DNA from: Conexivisphaera sp049976725
Lineage (GTDB): Archaea; Thermoproteota; Nitrososphaeria; Conexivisphaerales; Conexivisphaeraceae
Assembly (NCBI GenBank): GCA_049976725.1
Contig: JBMFHR010000018.1
Coordinates: 1-20,710 of the forward strand
Length of the DNA: 20,710 bases
Direction of reading: 5' to 3'
In this document: one piece after another, positions 1 through 7,300 of the stretch
Layout: every line of letters starts with the position of its first letter
Position numbering within the stretch: the stretch's first letter is position 1
Program-made: the position numbers and the translations under genes
Notes under the pieces: generated by a model
The model's database searches: none
Seen by the model: only the letters and a program-made list of their open reading frames with translations
What the model was told of the DNA's origin: nothing

Positions 1-72
1 CAGGATACCGGCCGGATAAGGACCTCGAGTGAATGTTGAGGGACGGACCGTCCCCACGGCCGGGCGCGATTT

Positions 73-90
73 CCCTACAAATTTGTAGGG
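73..90. repeat. Palindrome CCCTACAAATTTGTAGGG, copy 1
   Basis: A perfect 18-bp palindrome, extended by flanking ATTT and AAAT to a perfect 26-bp palindrome at 69-94. The same 18-bp core recurs at 131-148, 3500-3517 and 3558-3575. It is AT-rich at its centre in an otherwise GC-rich context, as expected of a dimeric protein-binding site or a cruciform. Confidence 0.9.
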
Positions 91-130
91 AAATGGAGGA
101 GGGTGCGTCGGGGGACGGGACCCGCATCAT

Positions 131-148
131 CCCTACAAATTTGTAGGG
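131..148. repeat. Palindrome CCCTACAAATTTGTAGGG, copy 2
   Basis: Same 18-bp core as copy 1, extended to a 22-bp palindrome (129-150) by AT on each side. The stretch between copies 1 and 2 is 40 bp (91-130) and not itself repetitive. Confidence 0.9.
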
Positions 149-216
149 ATATCGCGTGACGGAAAGGGCCTCGGTGTGATCCCGGGTGAAATGGAGGGGA
201 TGGAAGGGCCGAATAA

Positions 217-236
217 CCCCACTGTTTCCTCTGGAG
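217..236 (-). promoter_or_regulatory. ORB-like element 1
   Basis: Read on the minus strand it is CTCCAGAGGAAACAGTGGGG. It has the dyad core, the GGAAAC and the G-run expected of an archaeal origin recognition box. It closely matches the elements at 892-911 and 1051-1070. Confidence 0.72.
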
Positions 237-283
237 CGCCTGAAATCACGGCGTTCACAGTGTGAATTCCGAGAAAGCGCCGA

Positions 284-303
284 CCCCTGGATTTCCAGTG
301 GAG
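284..303 (-). promoter_or_regulatory. ORB-like element 2
   Basis: Minus-strand sequence CTCCACTGGAAATCCAGGGG: core CTCCA.TGGAAA followed by four G. Same orientation as element 1, 67 bp away. Confidence 0.68.
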
Positions 304-394
304 CATGTGGAGCATGTGGTGGGGCGAGCTACACTCGGCTGTGAAGGTTCCGCTGGGACGCGCTTGTCAAGGCCCGCACGACGTAATTGTTGAC

Positions 395-412
395 TAGTTC
401 ACATGTGAACTA
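395..412. promoter_or_regulatory. 18-bp palindromic operator candidate upstream of the winged-helix gene
   Basis: TAGTTCACATGTGAACTA is a perfect palindrome abutting the probable TATA sequence TAATATTA (411-418). Related half-sites occur at 254-266 (TTCACAGTGTGAA) and 423-434 (GTTCGCGTGAAC). A GTTCAC/GTGAAC-binding dimer regulating the next gene is a reasonable inference; autoregulation by the winged-helix protein is possible. Confidence 0.55.
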
Positions 413-478
413 ATATTAGGGAGTTCGCGTGAACCTCCCACGCGGTGGTTGCCCGGTCAGAGCGTCGAGCGCCCCAGG

Positions 479-883
479 GTGAAGCTCATCAGGATCATTG
501 TGAGGGACATCCATGACCGGGAGACCACCCTGGAGGTCAAGGGTAAGGTGGACGCCGAGAGCCTGGAGTACCTGATAGGGAACCTGAGGGCGCTCGTGGG
601 GGCCGGGGGCGAGGGCCGCGGGCTCGGCGCCGAGGAGCGGCGCGAGCAGGACACCTACTACTCGAAACTGAGGGACCTGATAGCGTCGTATCTGAGGAGC
701 GGTTACTTCACATCCATACAGGTCCGCGATCTGTACAGGGAGATGTATAATGAGGACCTGAAGCTGACCACGATATCCACGTACCTCGGGCGCATGGTCT
801 CGGACGGCGTCCTCGAGAGGGTACGCCATGGCAGGAAGTGGATCTATGAGTATGTTGGGGAGGCCGTCGAGGAGGTTGAGTGA
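479..883 (+). CDS. Small winged-helix DNA-binding protein encoded inside the origin
   Basis: A 134-residue protein from the GTG at 479; a TTG at 449 in the same frame would add ten residues, so the start is uncertain. Residues 1-40 look like two beta strands and a helix (LIRIIVRD, TTLEV, then ESLEYLIGNL). A Gly/Glu-rich linker (41-56) leads to a C-terminal winged helix-turn-helix (about 60-125; helices around KLRDLIASYL and STYLGRMVSDGVLERV, wing at RHGRKWIYEY). I do not recognise a named family. It sits between ORB-like elements, next to orc1 and in the same direction, behind a palindromic operator candidate. By analogy only, crenarchaeal origins can carry a winged-helix initiator gene (WhiP), but this protein is much shorter and is not claimed to be WhiP. 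It may instead be a local transcription regulator. Confidence 0.75.
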   Translation: MKLIRIIVRDIHDRETTLEVKGKVDAESLEYLIGNLRALVGAGGEGRGLGAEERREQDTYYSKLRDLIASYLRSGYFTSIQVRDLYREMYNEDLKLTTISTYLGRMVSDGVLERVRHGRKWIYEYVGEAVEEVE

Positions 884-891
884 GGCCCCCT

Positions 892-911
892 CCCCACAGT
901 TTCCATTGGAG
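892..911 (-). promoter_or_regulatory. ORB-like element 3
   Basis: Minus-strand sequence CTCCAATGGAAACTGTGGGG differs from element 1 at only three positions. It borders the AT-rich tract on the left, just downstream of the winged-helix gene stop. Confidence 0.72.
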
Positions 912-954
912 ATTTGGGGTGAGGAAGTGGGTTGAGGTTCCGGGGACGTCCCAG

Positions 955-1026
955 ATCAATTATGATTACTACTCTACTCTAATTATATTCTCTTAGGGAT
1001 TTATATTTTCTTCAGAGGAAATATTG
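955..1026. other. AT-rich tract, probable duplex-unwinding element
   Basis: A 70-bp AT-dominated block in otherwise GC-rich DNA, bounded by inverted ORBs. It also contains the orc1 TATA candidates at 981-989 and 1001-1009. Confidence 0.6.
1001..1009 (+). promoter_or_regulatory. TATA box of orc1
   Basis: TTATATTTT lies 32-40 nt before the ATG at 1041, giving a predicted transcript start near 1027-1032. AATTATATT at 981-989 is an alternative. Confidence 0.5.
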
Positions 1027-1029
1027 GTG
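1010..1029 (+). promoter_or_regulatory. Degenerate ORB-like element 5
   Basis: CTTCAGAGGAAATATTGGTG agrees with element 1 at 16 of 20 positions and has the same orientation as element 4, 41 bp upstream of it. It lies between the orc1 TATA box and start codon. Its G-run is broken, so it may be a weak or mini-ORB. Confidence 0.45.
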
Positions 1030-1040
1030 TCAGTGATGGG

Positions 1041-2396
1041 ATGAGCTCGACTCCAGTGGAAGGAGTGGGGGCGGGGGGCTCTCGGCGCGACGTGCTCGAT
1101 GAAATCTTCAATCGTGTGATAACATCGAGCTCCATATTCCTCAACAGGGACGTCCTCCGTAACGACTACGTCCCCGACCACATACTCTTCAGGGACAACG
1201 AGATCTCGCAGCTGGGCCAGATGCTCGCCCCCCTTCTCAGGGGCAACAAGCCGTCCAACATATTCCTCTACGGGAAGACCGGGACCGGGAAGACGGTGGT
1301 GGCCAGGTACGTTATGAGGAAGATGAACGAGAAGTTCAGGGAGCTGGGCCTCAACTCCACCTTCATCTACATCAACACGAGGCTCGCGTCGACCCAATAC
1401 AAGGTGCTCGTGGACCTCGGCTCCCAGCTCGACGTCTCGATACCCTTCACGGGCCTGTCCCTGAGCGAGGCCTCCTCCAGGATATTCGAGAGGATAAGGA
1501 GGGATGGGAGGAACGTCGTGGTGATATTGGACGAGATCGACTACATCGTGAAGAACTTCGGCGACGACATGCTCTACGAGTTCACTAGGGTCAACAACCA
1601 GCTGAGCGGCAACTTCATCACCATAATGGGGATATCCAACGACCTGAAGTTCAAGGAGTACCTCGATCCGAGGGTCCTGAGCAGCCTGTCCGAGGAGGAG
1701 GTCGTCTTCCCGCCCTACACCGTGGAGGAGCTCGAGGCCATACTCAGGGACCGCGCGGCGGCCGCCTTCAGGCCGGGCGCGGTCTCGGACTCCGCGATCA
1801 GGCTCTGCGCCTCCCTGGCCGCGTCGGAGCACGGGGATGCGAGGAGGGCCGTGGACCTCCTGAGGGTGGCGGGCGAGCTGGCCGAGAGGGAGGGGAGCGA
1901 CGAGGTCACGGCGGACCACGTGTCGAGGGCCTCCAGGAGCATCGAGCGCGACCGCACCTACGAGGTGATAAGGAGCCTTCCCCTCCACGGCAAGCTGATA
2001 CTCGCGGCGGTCCTCGCGACGCCCGAGGAGGCGAACACGGGCAGGCTGTACTCGAACTACGTGGCGATAGCCAGGAGGCTGGGCGTGGAGCCGCTGACCC
2101 AGAGGAGGGTCAGCGGGATACTGAGCGAGCTGGACGTGCTGGGGGTCGTGAACGCGCCGGTCGTGAGCAGCGGCCGCTTCGGCCGGTCGAAGAGGATCAA
2201 GCTCGCGGTGCCCCGGGACGCCGTCATGAGGGCCCTCGGGGAGGACGAGCTGGTGTCCTCCATCCTTCGGCGAGCAGCGGCCCCCTCCAGAGGACGTCCA
2301 TCCTGGACAGGTCCACGACGGCGACAGCCGGGACCCTGGGTCCCCTCCGCCTCCTCCAGGACGGCGTCGAGAGGAGGAGCACGTTGCCCGCCTTGA
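1041..2396 (+). CDS. orc1: Orc1/Cdc6 replication initiator
   Basis: AAA+ origin-binding ATPase that recognises ORBs and loads the MCM helicase. The 451-residue frame shows Walker A GKTGTGKT (78-85), Walker B VVILDEIDYI with D164/E165, a sensor 1 stretch MGISND (about 191-196), the lid domain, and a C-terminal winged helix (about 310-405). ATG 1041 is the first in-frame start after the AT-rich promoter. The last 40 residues or so (after SSILRR) are Pro/Arg/Ser-rich, do not look like family sequence, and are encoded antisense to the end of the DP1 gene; the conserved protein probably ends functionally near residue 410. Neighbouring ORBs, one inside codons 4-10, suggest autoregulation. Family assignment is secure. 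Confidence 0.97.
   Translation: MSSTPVEGVGAGGSRRDVLDEIFNRVITSSSIFLNRDVLRNDYVPDHILFRDNEISQLGQMLAPLLRGNKPSNIFLYGKTGTGKTVVARYVMRKMNEKFRELGLNSTFIYINTRLASTQYKVLVDLGSQLDVSIPFTGLSLSEASSRIFERIRRDGRNVVVILDEIDYIVKNFGDDMLYEFTRVNNQLSGNFITIMGISNDLKFKEYLDPRVLSSLSEEEVVFPPYTVEELEAILRDRAAAAFRPGAVSDSAIRLCASLAASEHGDARRAVDLLRVAGELAEREGSDEVTADHVSRASRSIERDRTYEVIRSLPLHGKLILAAVLATPEEANTGRLYSNYVAIARRLGVEPLTQRRVSGILSELDVLGVVNAPVVSSGRFGRSKRIKLAVPRDAVMRALGEDELVSSILRRAAAPSRGRPSWTGPRRRQPGPWVPSASSRTASRGGARCPP
1051..1070 (+). promoter_or_regulatory. ORB-like element 4, inside the orc1 coding sequence
   Basis: Plus-strand sequence CTCCAGTGGAAGGAGTGGGG, in opposite orientation to elements 1-3, so the AT-rich tract is flanked by inverted ORBs. 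It covers codons 4-10 of orc1, where the protein is poorly conserved, so one sequence serves as both coding DNA and initiator-binding site. Binding here would also allow Orc1 to repress its own gene. Confidence 0.7.
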
Positions 2397-3426
2397 GGGC
2401 GTCCGCCATGTGGGTGTGGCCCGCGTGGAAGACGCTCGGCACGGTCCCTATCTCCAGCCCCTCCAGGCCGCTGGGGAAAACGGGGTAGTCCAGCGGGCCC
2501 AGTGCCGGCAGCAGGCTGCGCACCGAGAGAAGCCTCCTCATGGCCACCGTCGGCCTCGCGGCGCCCAGGAGCTCCATGGCGCGCGGGATTGTCTGGCCGT
2601 GGTAGAGGAGGACCCTGGCGCCCGACATGAGGACCGTGGACGGGTTGCCCAGCAGGTACACGTTCGGCACGTCCTCCAGCATCCCCCTGAACTGCCTCTC
2701 TATGGGCGGCTGGGGCAGGGAGGAGGGCGAGGCGTCGCACTCGCCGGGCACCAGGACCTTGACCACACCCTCCGGCAGCCTCATGAGAGCGCGGGCCACC
2801 TCGTTGTAGACGGAGCGGGGATCGTCGCACCCGCAGTCCGCCAGGTCCCCCGTGATCGCCAGGTAGGAGAGGCTGCGCGCGACCTCCCTCTCCATCTCCC
2901 CCGAGGTCACCTGGCGCACGAACGACTCGAGACCCTCGCAGTCGTCCCCGGTCCTGCAGTGCAGGTCGGAGAGGAACGCCGCGTACGTCCTCCTGGTCGG
3001 CCCCTCGAACCCGGGGCGGGAGGCGGCCCGGAGCCCCTCGACGCGCCTGACGATCAGCCGCCTGCCCCTCTCCTGGATGGAGAATATCGCCGGCTCGTCC
3101 GGGAGCAGCCCAGCCACATCGCCCTCGGCCTCCCTCCCGACCACCGCCCTCAGGGTCCCTCCCTCGTCCTCGAGCACGACCTCCATGCGCCCCCCCACGC
3201 TGCGGCGCTCGAGGATGACCGCCAGCGCAAGCCAAGTTCCCCCCTTGCCTCCCCCGGCCTCCCCGATCTCCGAGAGGGTGCTGAGCTCCTCGGCCCTCCT
3301 GCCCACGATCTTCCTGGCGATCCCGAGCCTCCTGACGACGTGCTCCCTGAAGTCCCTCGGGTCCGAGTAGGAGGCGGGGAACCTCCCCCCGTCCTCCAGC
3401 ACCAGGAAGTCCGGAGCCTCCTCCAA
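2224..3426 (-). CDS. polD1: DNA polymerase D small subunit (DP1) with altered metal site
   Basis: A 400-residue calcineurin-like phosphoesterase fused to an N-terminal OB-like region (about 60-130), the layout of PolD DP1, the Mre11-like proofreading subunit. Metal motifs in order: SDLHC (153-157), GDLAD (193-197), PGECDA (227-232), YHG (275-277), GHTH (336-339). The usual GNH(D) motif reads GEC here, so the normal Asn and His are replaced by Glu and Cys; exonuclease activity may be changed. The protein is shorter than the roughly 500-600 residues common in euryarchaea because it has no extra N-terminal domain. Start is TTG at 3426, with a TATA-like TTATTAG on the minus strand at about 3454-3460. 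It converges on orc1 with a 173-bp overlap. The large subunit DP2 is not in this window. Confidence 0.88.
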   Translation of the reverse strand: MEEAPDFLVLEDGGRFPASYSDPRDFREHVVRRLGIARKIVGRRAEELSTLSEIGEAGGGKGGTWLALAVILERRSVGGRMEVVLEDEGGTLRAVVGREAEGDVAGLLPDEPAIFSIQERGRRLIVRRVEGLRAASRPGFEGPTRRTYAAFLSDLHCRTGDDCEGLESFVRQVTSGEMEREVARSLSYLAITGDLADCGCDDPRSVYNEVARALMRLPEGVVKVLVPGECDASPSSLPQPPIERQFRGMLEDVPNVYLLGNPSTVLMSGARVLLYHGQTIPRAMELLGAARPTVAMRRLLSVRSLLPALGPLDYPVFPSGLEGLEIGTVPSVFHAGHTHMADALKAGNVLLLSTPSWRRRRGPRVPAVAVVDLSRMDVLWRGPLLAEGWRTPARPPRGPS

Positions 3427-3453
3427 GGGCCACCCCCGCCATCCTCGCTCTCC

Positions 3454-3460
3454 CTAATAA
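3454..3460 (-). promoter_or_regulatory. TATA box of the DP1 gene
   Basis: TTATTAG on the minus strand, about 31 nt before the TTG at 3426, fits a nearly leaderless transcript. It lies between the DP1 start and the right inverted-repeat arm. Confidence 0.4.
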
Positions 3461-3499
3461 CGGAATCCCTGGAGGGGCTCCGGGCGATCACCGCGATTT

Positions 3500-3517
3500 C
3501 CCTACAAATTTGTAGGG
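3500..3517. repeat. Palindrome CCCTACAAATTTGTAGGG, copy 3
   Basis: Exact copy of the 18-bp core inside the right inverted-repeat arm, equivalent to copy 2 of the left arm. Confidence 0.9.
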
Positions 3518-3557
3518 ATGATGCGGGTCCCGTCCCCCGACGCACCCTCCTCCATTT

Positions 3558-3575
3558 CCCTACAAATTTGTAGGG
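3558..3575. repeat. Palindrome CCCTACAAATTTGTAGGG, copy 4
   Basis: Exact copy of the 18-bp core, with the same extended 26-bp symmetry as copy 1; equivalent to copy 1 of the left arm. Confidence 0.9.
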
Positions 3576-3673
3576 AAATCGCGCCCGGCCGTGGGGCGCG
3601 AACCCCTCCTCCCACGAACTCGCGGGGGGACACCGCACTACGAGTAAATAGCCGGCACCACCTATATGGGCGC

Positions 3674-4297
3674 GTGGGCACGGTCGGCCTCCTCTGCGGC
3701 GGGCTCTCCACGAGGATGGGCCATAAGAAGGAGCTCCAGCCGTTCCGCGGCAGGCCTCTCCTGGCGGTCGTCGCCGAATGCCTCTCGGGGCTGGGCCACT
3801 CGGTGCACATCCTGGCCTCCAGGGCGGACGCGGAGGCCGCGAGGGCCATCACGGGCGGCCGCTACCCGATCCTCGTCGACAGGACCGAGGCCAGGACCCC
3901 GCTGAACGGCCTCAGGTCCCTCCTGGAGGTGACGCCGCCGGGGGAGTGCGCGTTCCTGCTGGGAGGGGACTCCCCGATAATCGATCCCTCCCTGATATCG
4001 GACGCCCTGGGCCTGTGCGCCCGCGGGTTCGCCGCGGTCCTCCCAATGTGGGGGGGAGGCAGGGTGGACACCGTCCACGCGGCGTACTCCCCGTCCGTCA
4101 GGGGGATCCTCGAGGAGCGGCTGGGGTCCCCCGGCTCCGACCTGTCGATGGCTGCCTTCATCCGGAGCATACACCCGGTCGCGTTCCTGGAGGCGGAGCG
4201 CTACGGCCTGGCGCTGGGCGACGCGGACACCAGGATGGAGATGACGCTCCTGGAGCACCTGTACAACGGCCGCGGCTGCAGCGCGGGATCTTTTTAA
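3674..4297 (+). CDS. mobA: MobA-like nucleotidyltransferase (molybdenum cofactor guanylyltransferase family)
   Basis: A 207-residue GT-A-fold nucleotidyltransferase. The N-terminus has the signature CGGLSTRMGHKK (8-19; family LAGGxSxRMGxxK) that binds the nucleotide, and LLGGDSP (D99, P101) supplies the metal-binding Asp. In MobA this activity transfers GMP to molybdopterin; related enzymes (MocA, CofC) use other substrates, so the substrate is inferred. The GTG at 3674 is chosen because the signature begins eight residues later; the open frame upstream to 3518 runs through the inverted repeat and is not protein-like. AGTAAATA at 3643-3650 would be a TATA box for a leaderless transcript. No other cofactor genes are nearby. 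The stop is followed at once by reverse gyrase. Confidence 0.8.
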   Translation: MGTVGLLCGGLSTRMGHKKELQPFRGRPLLAVVAECLSGLGHSVHILASRADAEAARAITGGRYPILVDRTEARTPLNGLRSLLEVTPPGECAFLLGGDSPIIDPSLISDALGLCARGFAAVLPMWGGGRVDTVHAAYSPSVRGILEERLGSPGSDLSMAAFIRSIHPVAFLEAERYGLALGDADTRMEMTLLEHLYNGRGCSAGSF

Positions 4298-4309
4298 CGA
4301 AGCGCGGCG

Positions 4310-7300
4310 ATGGTAGTACGAGCGCGAAACTTGGAGGAGCTCAGCCCGAGGCTGGAGGAGGAGGTCGGCCGCAGGGCCCTCTACCTCGAGATGTGCCCCA
4401 ACTGCGGCTCGCACATCTCCGACGCGCGGCTGGAGGTCGGCCTGCCCTGCACGGCCTGCTACCCCAGCCCATCGGAGGCCGTCCTGGGGGCCCGCGACCC
4501 CGCGTCGAGGATCAGGGAGGTCATCGCCGAGCTGGCCAGGGCCCGCGCCCTGAGGAGGTACGGCCGCGCCTTCAGGACCCTTTCCCGCCTGGAGGAGTTC
4601 AACGGATTCTTCAGGAGGGCCACGGGGTACGACCTCTGGACCGTCCAGAGGACCTGGGCCTCGAGGGCCCTCTCGGGCCAGAGCTTCGCCATAGTGTCCC
4701 CGACGGGGACCGGGAAGACGGTCTTCGGCATCATCCTCTCCCTCTACCACGTGGCGCGCCTCCGGAGGAGGTCCTCCAGGCTGGGCGAGAAGGCGTACCT
4801 CGTGTTCCCCTCCTCCTTCCTGGTGCAGCAGGCCAGGGACAAGCTGGAGGCATTCGCCTCCAGGCTCGGGATCCGGGCGCGCGTGCTGGCCTACACGGGG
4901 TCCGACAGGGAGGACTTCGCCAGGAGGCTCGAGTCCGGCGACTTCGACATCCTCCTGACGACCAACCAGTACCTATCGCGCAACTTCGACAGCATATCCA
5001 GGAGCTCCTTCGGCCTCGTCTTCGTGGACGACGTCGACGCGATACTCAGGGCCAGCAGGAACATAGACAGGGTGCTCGCCCTGATAGGGTTCACCCAGGA
5101 GGACGTCGCAGCGGCGTACGAGCTCGTGAGGGCGAGGAGGGAGTACGCCCGCGCCCTCTCCGCCAGGGACGAGGAGGCCGCGAGGGCGGCGCAGTCCAGG
5201 ATCTCCGAGCTGCAGGCGTCCGTCAGGCGCGCCAGGAGGAGGGTCAGGGGCGTCCTCCTCCTCTCGTCCGCGACCGCCCGGCCGAAGGGCACGCGCGTCA
5301 GGCTGTTCAGGGAGCTCCTGGGCTTCGAGGTCGGCAGGCAGAGCGAGATGCTGAGGAACATAGCCGACGTGTACGCGGTGCCGGCCGGGCCCGTGGAGGA
5401 CGCGGTCGTTGACTACGTGAGGAGGCTGGGCCCCGGGGGCCTGGTCTTCGTCCCGACCGACGCGGGCCTCGAGAGCGCCGAGAGGCTCGCCGGGCGCCTC
5501 TCGGCCGCCGGCGTGAGGGCCGCCTCCACCGCGACCAGGGACAGGTCCCTCCTCGAGAGGTTCGCGCGCGGCGAGTACGACGTCCTCGTGGGGGTCGCTT
5601 CCTACTACGGGAAGCTCGTCAGGGGGCTCGACCTCCCCGAGAGGATAAGGTACGCGCTCTTCGCCGGCGTCCCCCGCTTCAGGTACAGGATCGACGAGCG
5701 CACGTACAACCCAGTCCAGCTGGTCCAGATGCTGACCGAGGTGCGCAGGGTCGTGCAGCGCGGCCGCGGCGCCGCGGAGCTCGACCGCGCGATCGACGCG
5801 CTCTCCCACTACCTGCGCGTGATGCCATGGCCGGCCATCAGGCGCGCCATCGAGGAGGTCAGGGCGGGCACGGCCCCCGACAGGGGGCTCCCAAAGTACC
5901 TCAGGAGGGCCTCGGAGCTGGCCGCGAGGTACTACTCGAACGAGGAGATCCTCAGGCGCATATCCGAGGGCGGCCGCGTCGTCGTCAGGTCTGAGGGCGG
6001 GGTCAGGTACCTGCTCGTCCCGGACGTCCTCTCCTACCTCCAGGCGTCGGGCCGCGCCTCCAGGCTCTTCGCCGGCGGGATATCCAGGGGGCTCGCCCTC
6101 ACGCTCGTGGACGACGAGCAGCTGATGCGCGCCCTGGAGAGGCAGGGCCGCACGCGCTACGAGATCGAGTGGAAGCCCGTCGAGGAGGTGGACCTGGGCT
6201 CCATAATGGAGGAGGTGGACCGCGACCGCCGGATGATCCGCAGCCTGATGGAGGGCCGCCTGCCCCCGGAGATGAGGTCCCCCATGAGGTCCGCGCTCCT
6301 CCTGGTTGAGTCCCCTACCAAGGCGCGCACCATAGCCTCGTTCTTCGGGCGCCCGGCCGTCAGGGTCGTGGGGGAGGGGTTCCGCGTCTACGAGGTGGCG
6401 ACGGGCGGCCTGCTCCTGAGCGTGGCCGCGACCAGGGGCCACATGTTCGACCTGGTGACGGACTCCGCCCCTCCCACGCCCGACGGCTCCAGGAACTTCC
6501 ACGGCGTCCTCTCGCTGGACGACTCGAAGTTCGTCCCGGTCTACGGGCCGATAAAGCGCTGCCTCAAGTGCGGCACGACCTTCGTGGGCGGGGACAGGTG
6601 CCCCAGGTGCGGCTCGAGGCGCGTGCTGAGCAGCAGGTCCACGGTCGACGCGATACTCTCCATAGCTCCCGAGTACGACCTCGTGCTCCTGGGGACGGAT
6701 CCGGACGCGGAGGGGGAGAAGATAGCCTGGGACCTGAGGAACATGCTCGTCGGGTTCGTGCCAGAGGTCAGGAGAATAGAGTTCCACGAGGTCACCAGGT
6801 GGGCGCTCGAGAGGGCGCTCGAGTCGCCCAGGGACGTGAACGAGAGGCTCGTGGAGGCGCAGCTGGTCAGGAGGGTCGAGGATAGGTGGATAGGGTTCGA
6901 GCTCAGCGAGAGGCTCCGCGCCGAGTTCGCGAAGCGCGTGAGGGACCGCCACGGGCTGTCGGCCGGGCGCGTCCAGACTCCCGTCCTGGGCTGGATAGTG
7001 AGGCGCGCCGACGAGTACCTGCGCAGCTGGAGGAAGATGCTGGTCATAGTGATAGGGAACAGCATGTCCATAGTGGTCAGGGAGGACGAGGCCAACCTGG
7101 ACGAGGTCAAGCGCGCCGTGGACTCGTCCGGCGTCAGGGTCGCGTCCGTCAGGTCGGAGGAGAGGGAGCTCAACCCGCCTCCCCCGTTCACGACCGACAC
7201 GCTCCTCGCCGAGGCCACGAGGTACCTGAGGACCTCCGTGGACCACGTGATGCGCCTCGCCCAGGACCTCTTCGAGGCCGGGCTGATAACCTACCACAGG

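Larger units (their letters stand above)
52..156 (+). repeat. Left arm of a 105-bp inverted repeat bounding the orc1/DP1 module
   Basis: This stretch is the reverse complement of 3492-3596: each position x pairs with 3648-x, and the only mismatch is at 150/3498. The match ends sharply on both sides (51 and 157). Each arm carries two palindromic cores, here at 73-90 and 131-148, 58 bp apart start to start. The two arms enclose the putative origin, the winged-helix gene, orc1 and the DP1 gene. No target-site duplication is visible outside the arms. Whether it is a recombination site, a dispersed repeat or a regulatory element cannot be told from one window. Confidence 0.93.
212..1072. other. 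oriC: Putative chromosomal replication origin (oriC)
   Basis: This region lies immediately upstream of, and partly within, orc1/cdc6, the usual place for an archaeal origin. It contains four good ORB-like elements: minus orientation at 217-236, 284-303 and 892-911, plus orientation at 1051-1070. There is also a degenerate plus-oriented one at 1010-1029. Inverted ORBs flank a strongly AT-rich tract (about 955-1026), which would be the duplex-unwinding element. Established knowledge: Orc1/Cdc6 binds ORBs with a TTCCA..GGAAA core and a G-run on one side, as in Pyrococcus and Sulfolobus. Inference: this is a functional origin; a cumulative GC-skew minimum or marker-frequency peak here would confirm it. 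A second, smaller AT-rich tract lies at 383-420. Confidence 0.8.
3492..3596 (-). repeat. Right arm of the 105-bp inverted repeat
   Basis: Reverse complement of 52-156 with a single mismatch. Palindromic cores lie at 3500-3517 and 3558-3575. The arm sits between the DP1 start (3426) and the MobA-like gene (3674), so it is intergenic. A long open frame crosses it in several registers, but this is because the repeat lacks stops; it is not coding evidence. Confidence 0.93.

Noticed and set aside
3..32. C-terminal end of a gene entering from the left (…GYRPDKDLE stop)
   Set aside because: Only nine codons, no family recognisable; too short to support.
52..156. CRISPR array suggested by palindrome-spacer-palindrome geometry
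   Set aside because: Only two repeats per arm, the whole 105 bp including the spacer is duplicated at the other arm, and no cas genes are present. Spacers in an array would differ.
301..318. Tandem 9-bp repeat GAGCATGTG next to ORB element 2
   Set aside because: Two copies only; no similarity to ORBs or other sites, so likely a slippage product.
52..3596. Composite transposon with long terminal inverted repeats
   Set aside because: No transposase is encoded between the arms and no target-site duplication is visible outside them; the cargo is core replication machinery.
3518..3673. N-terminal extension of the MobA-like protein through the inverted repeat
   Set aside because: The nucleotide-binding signature starts eight residues after GTG 3674; the upstream 52 codons are palindromic repeat and low-complexity sequence.
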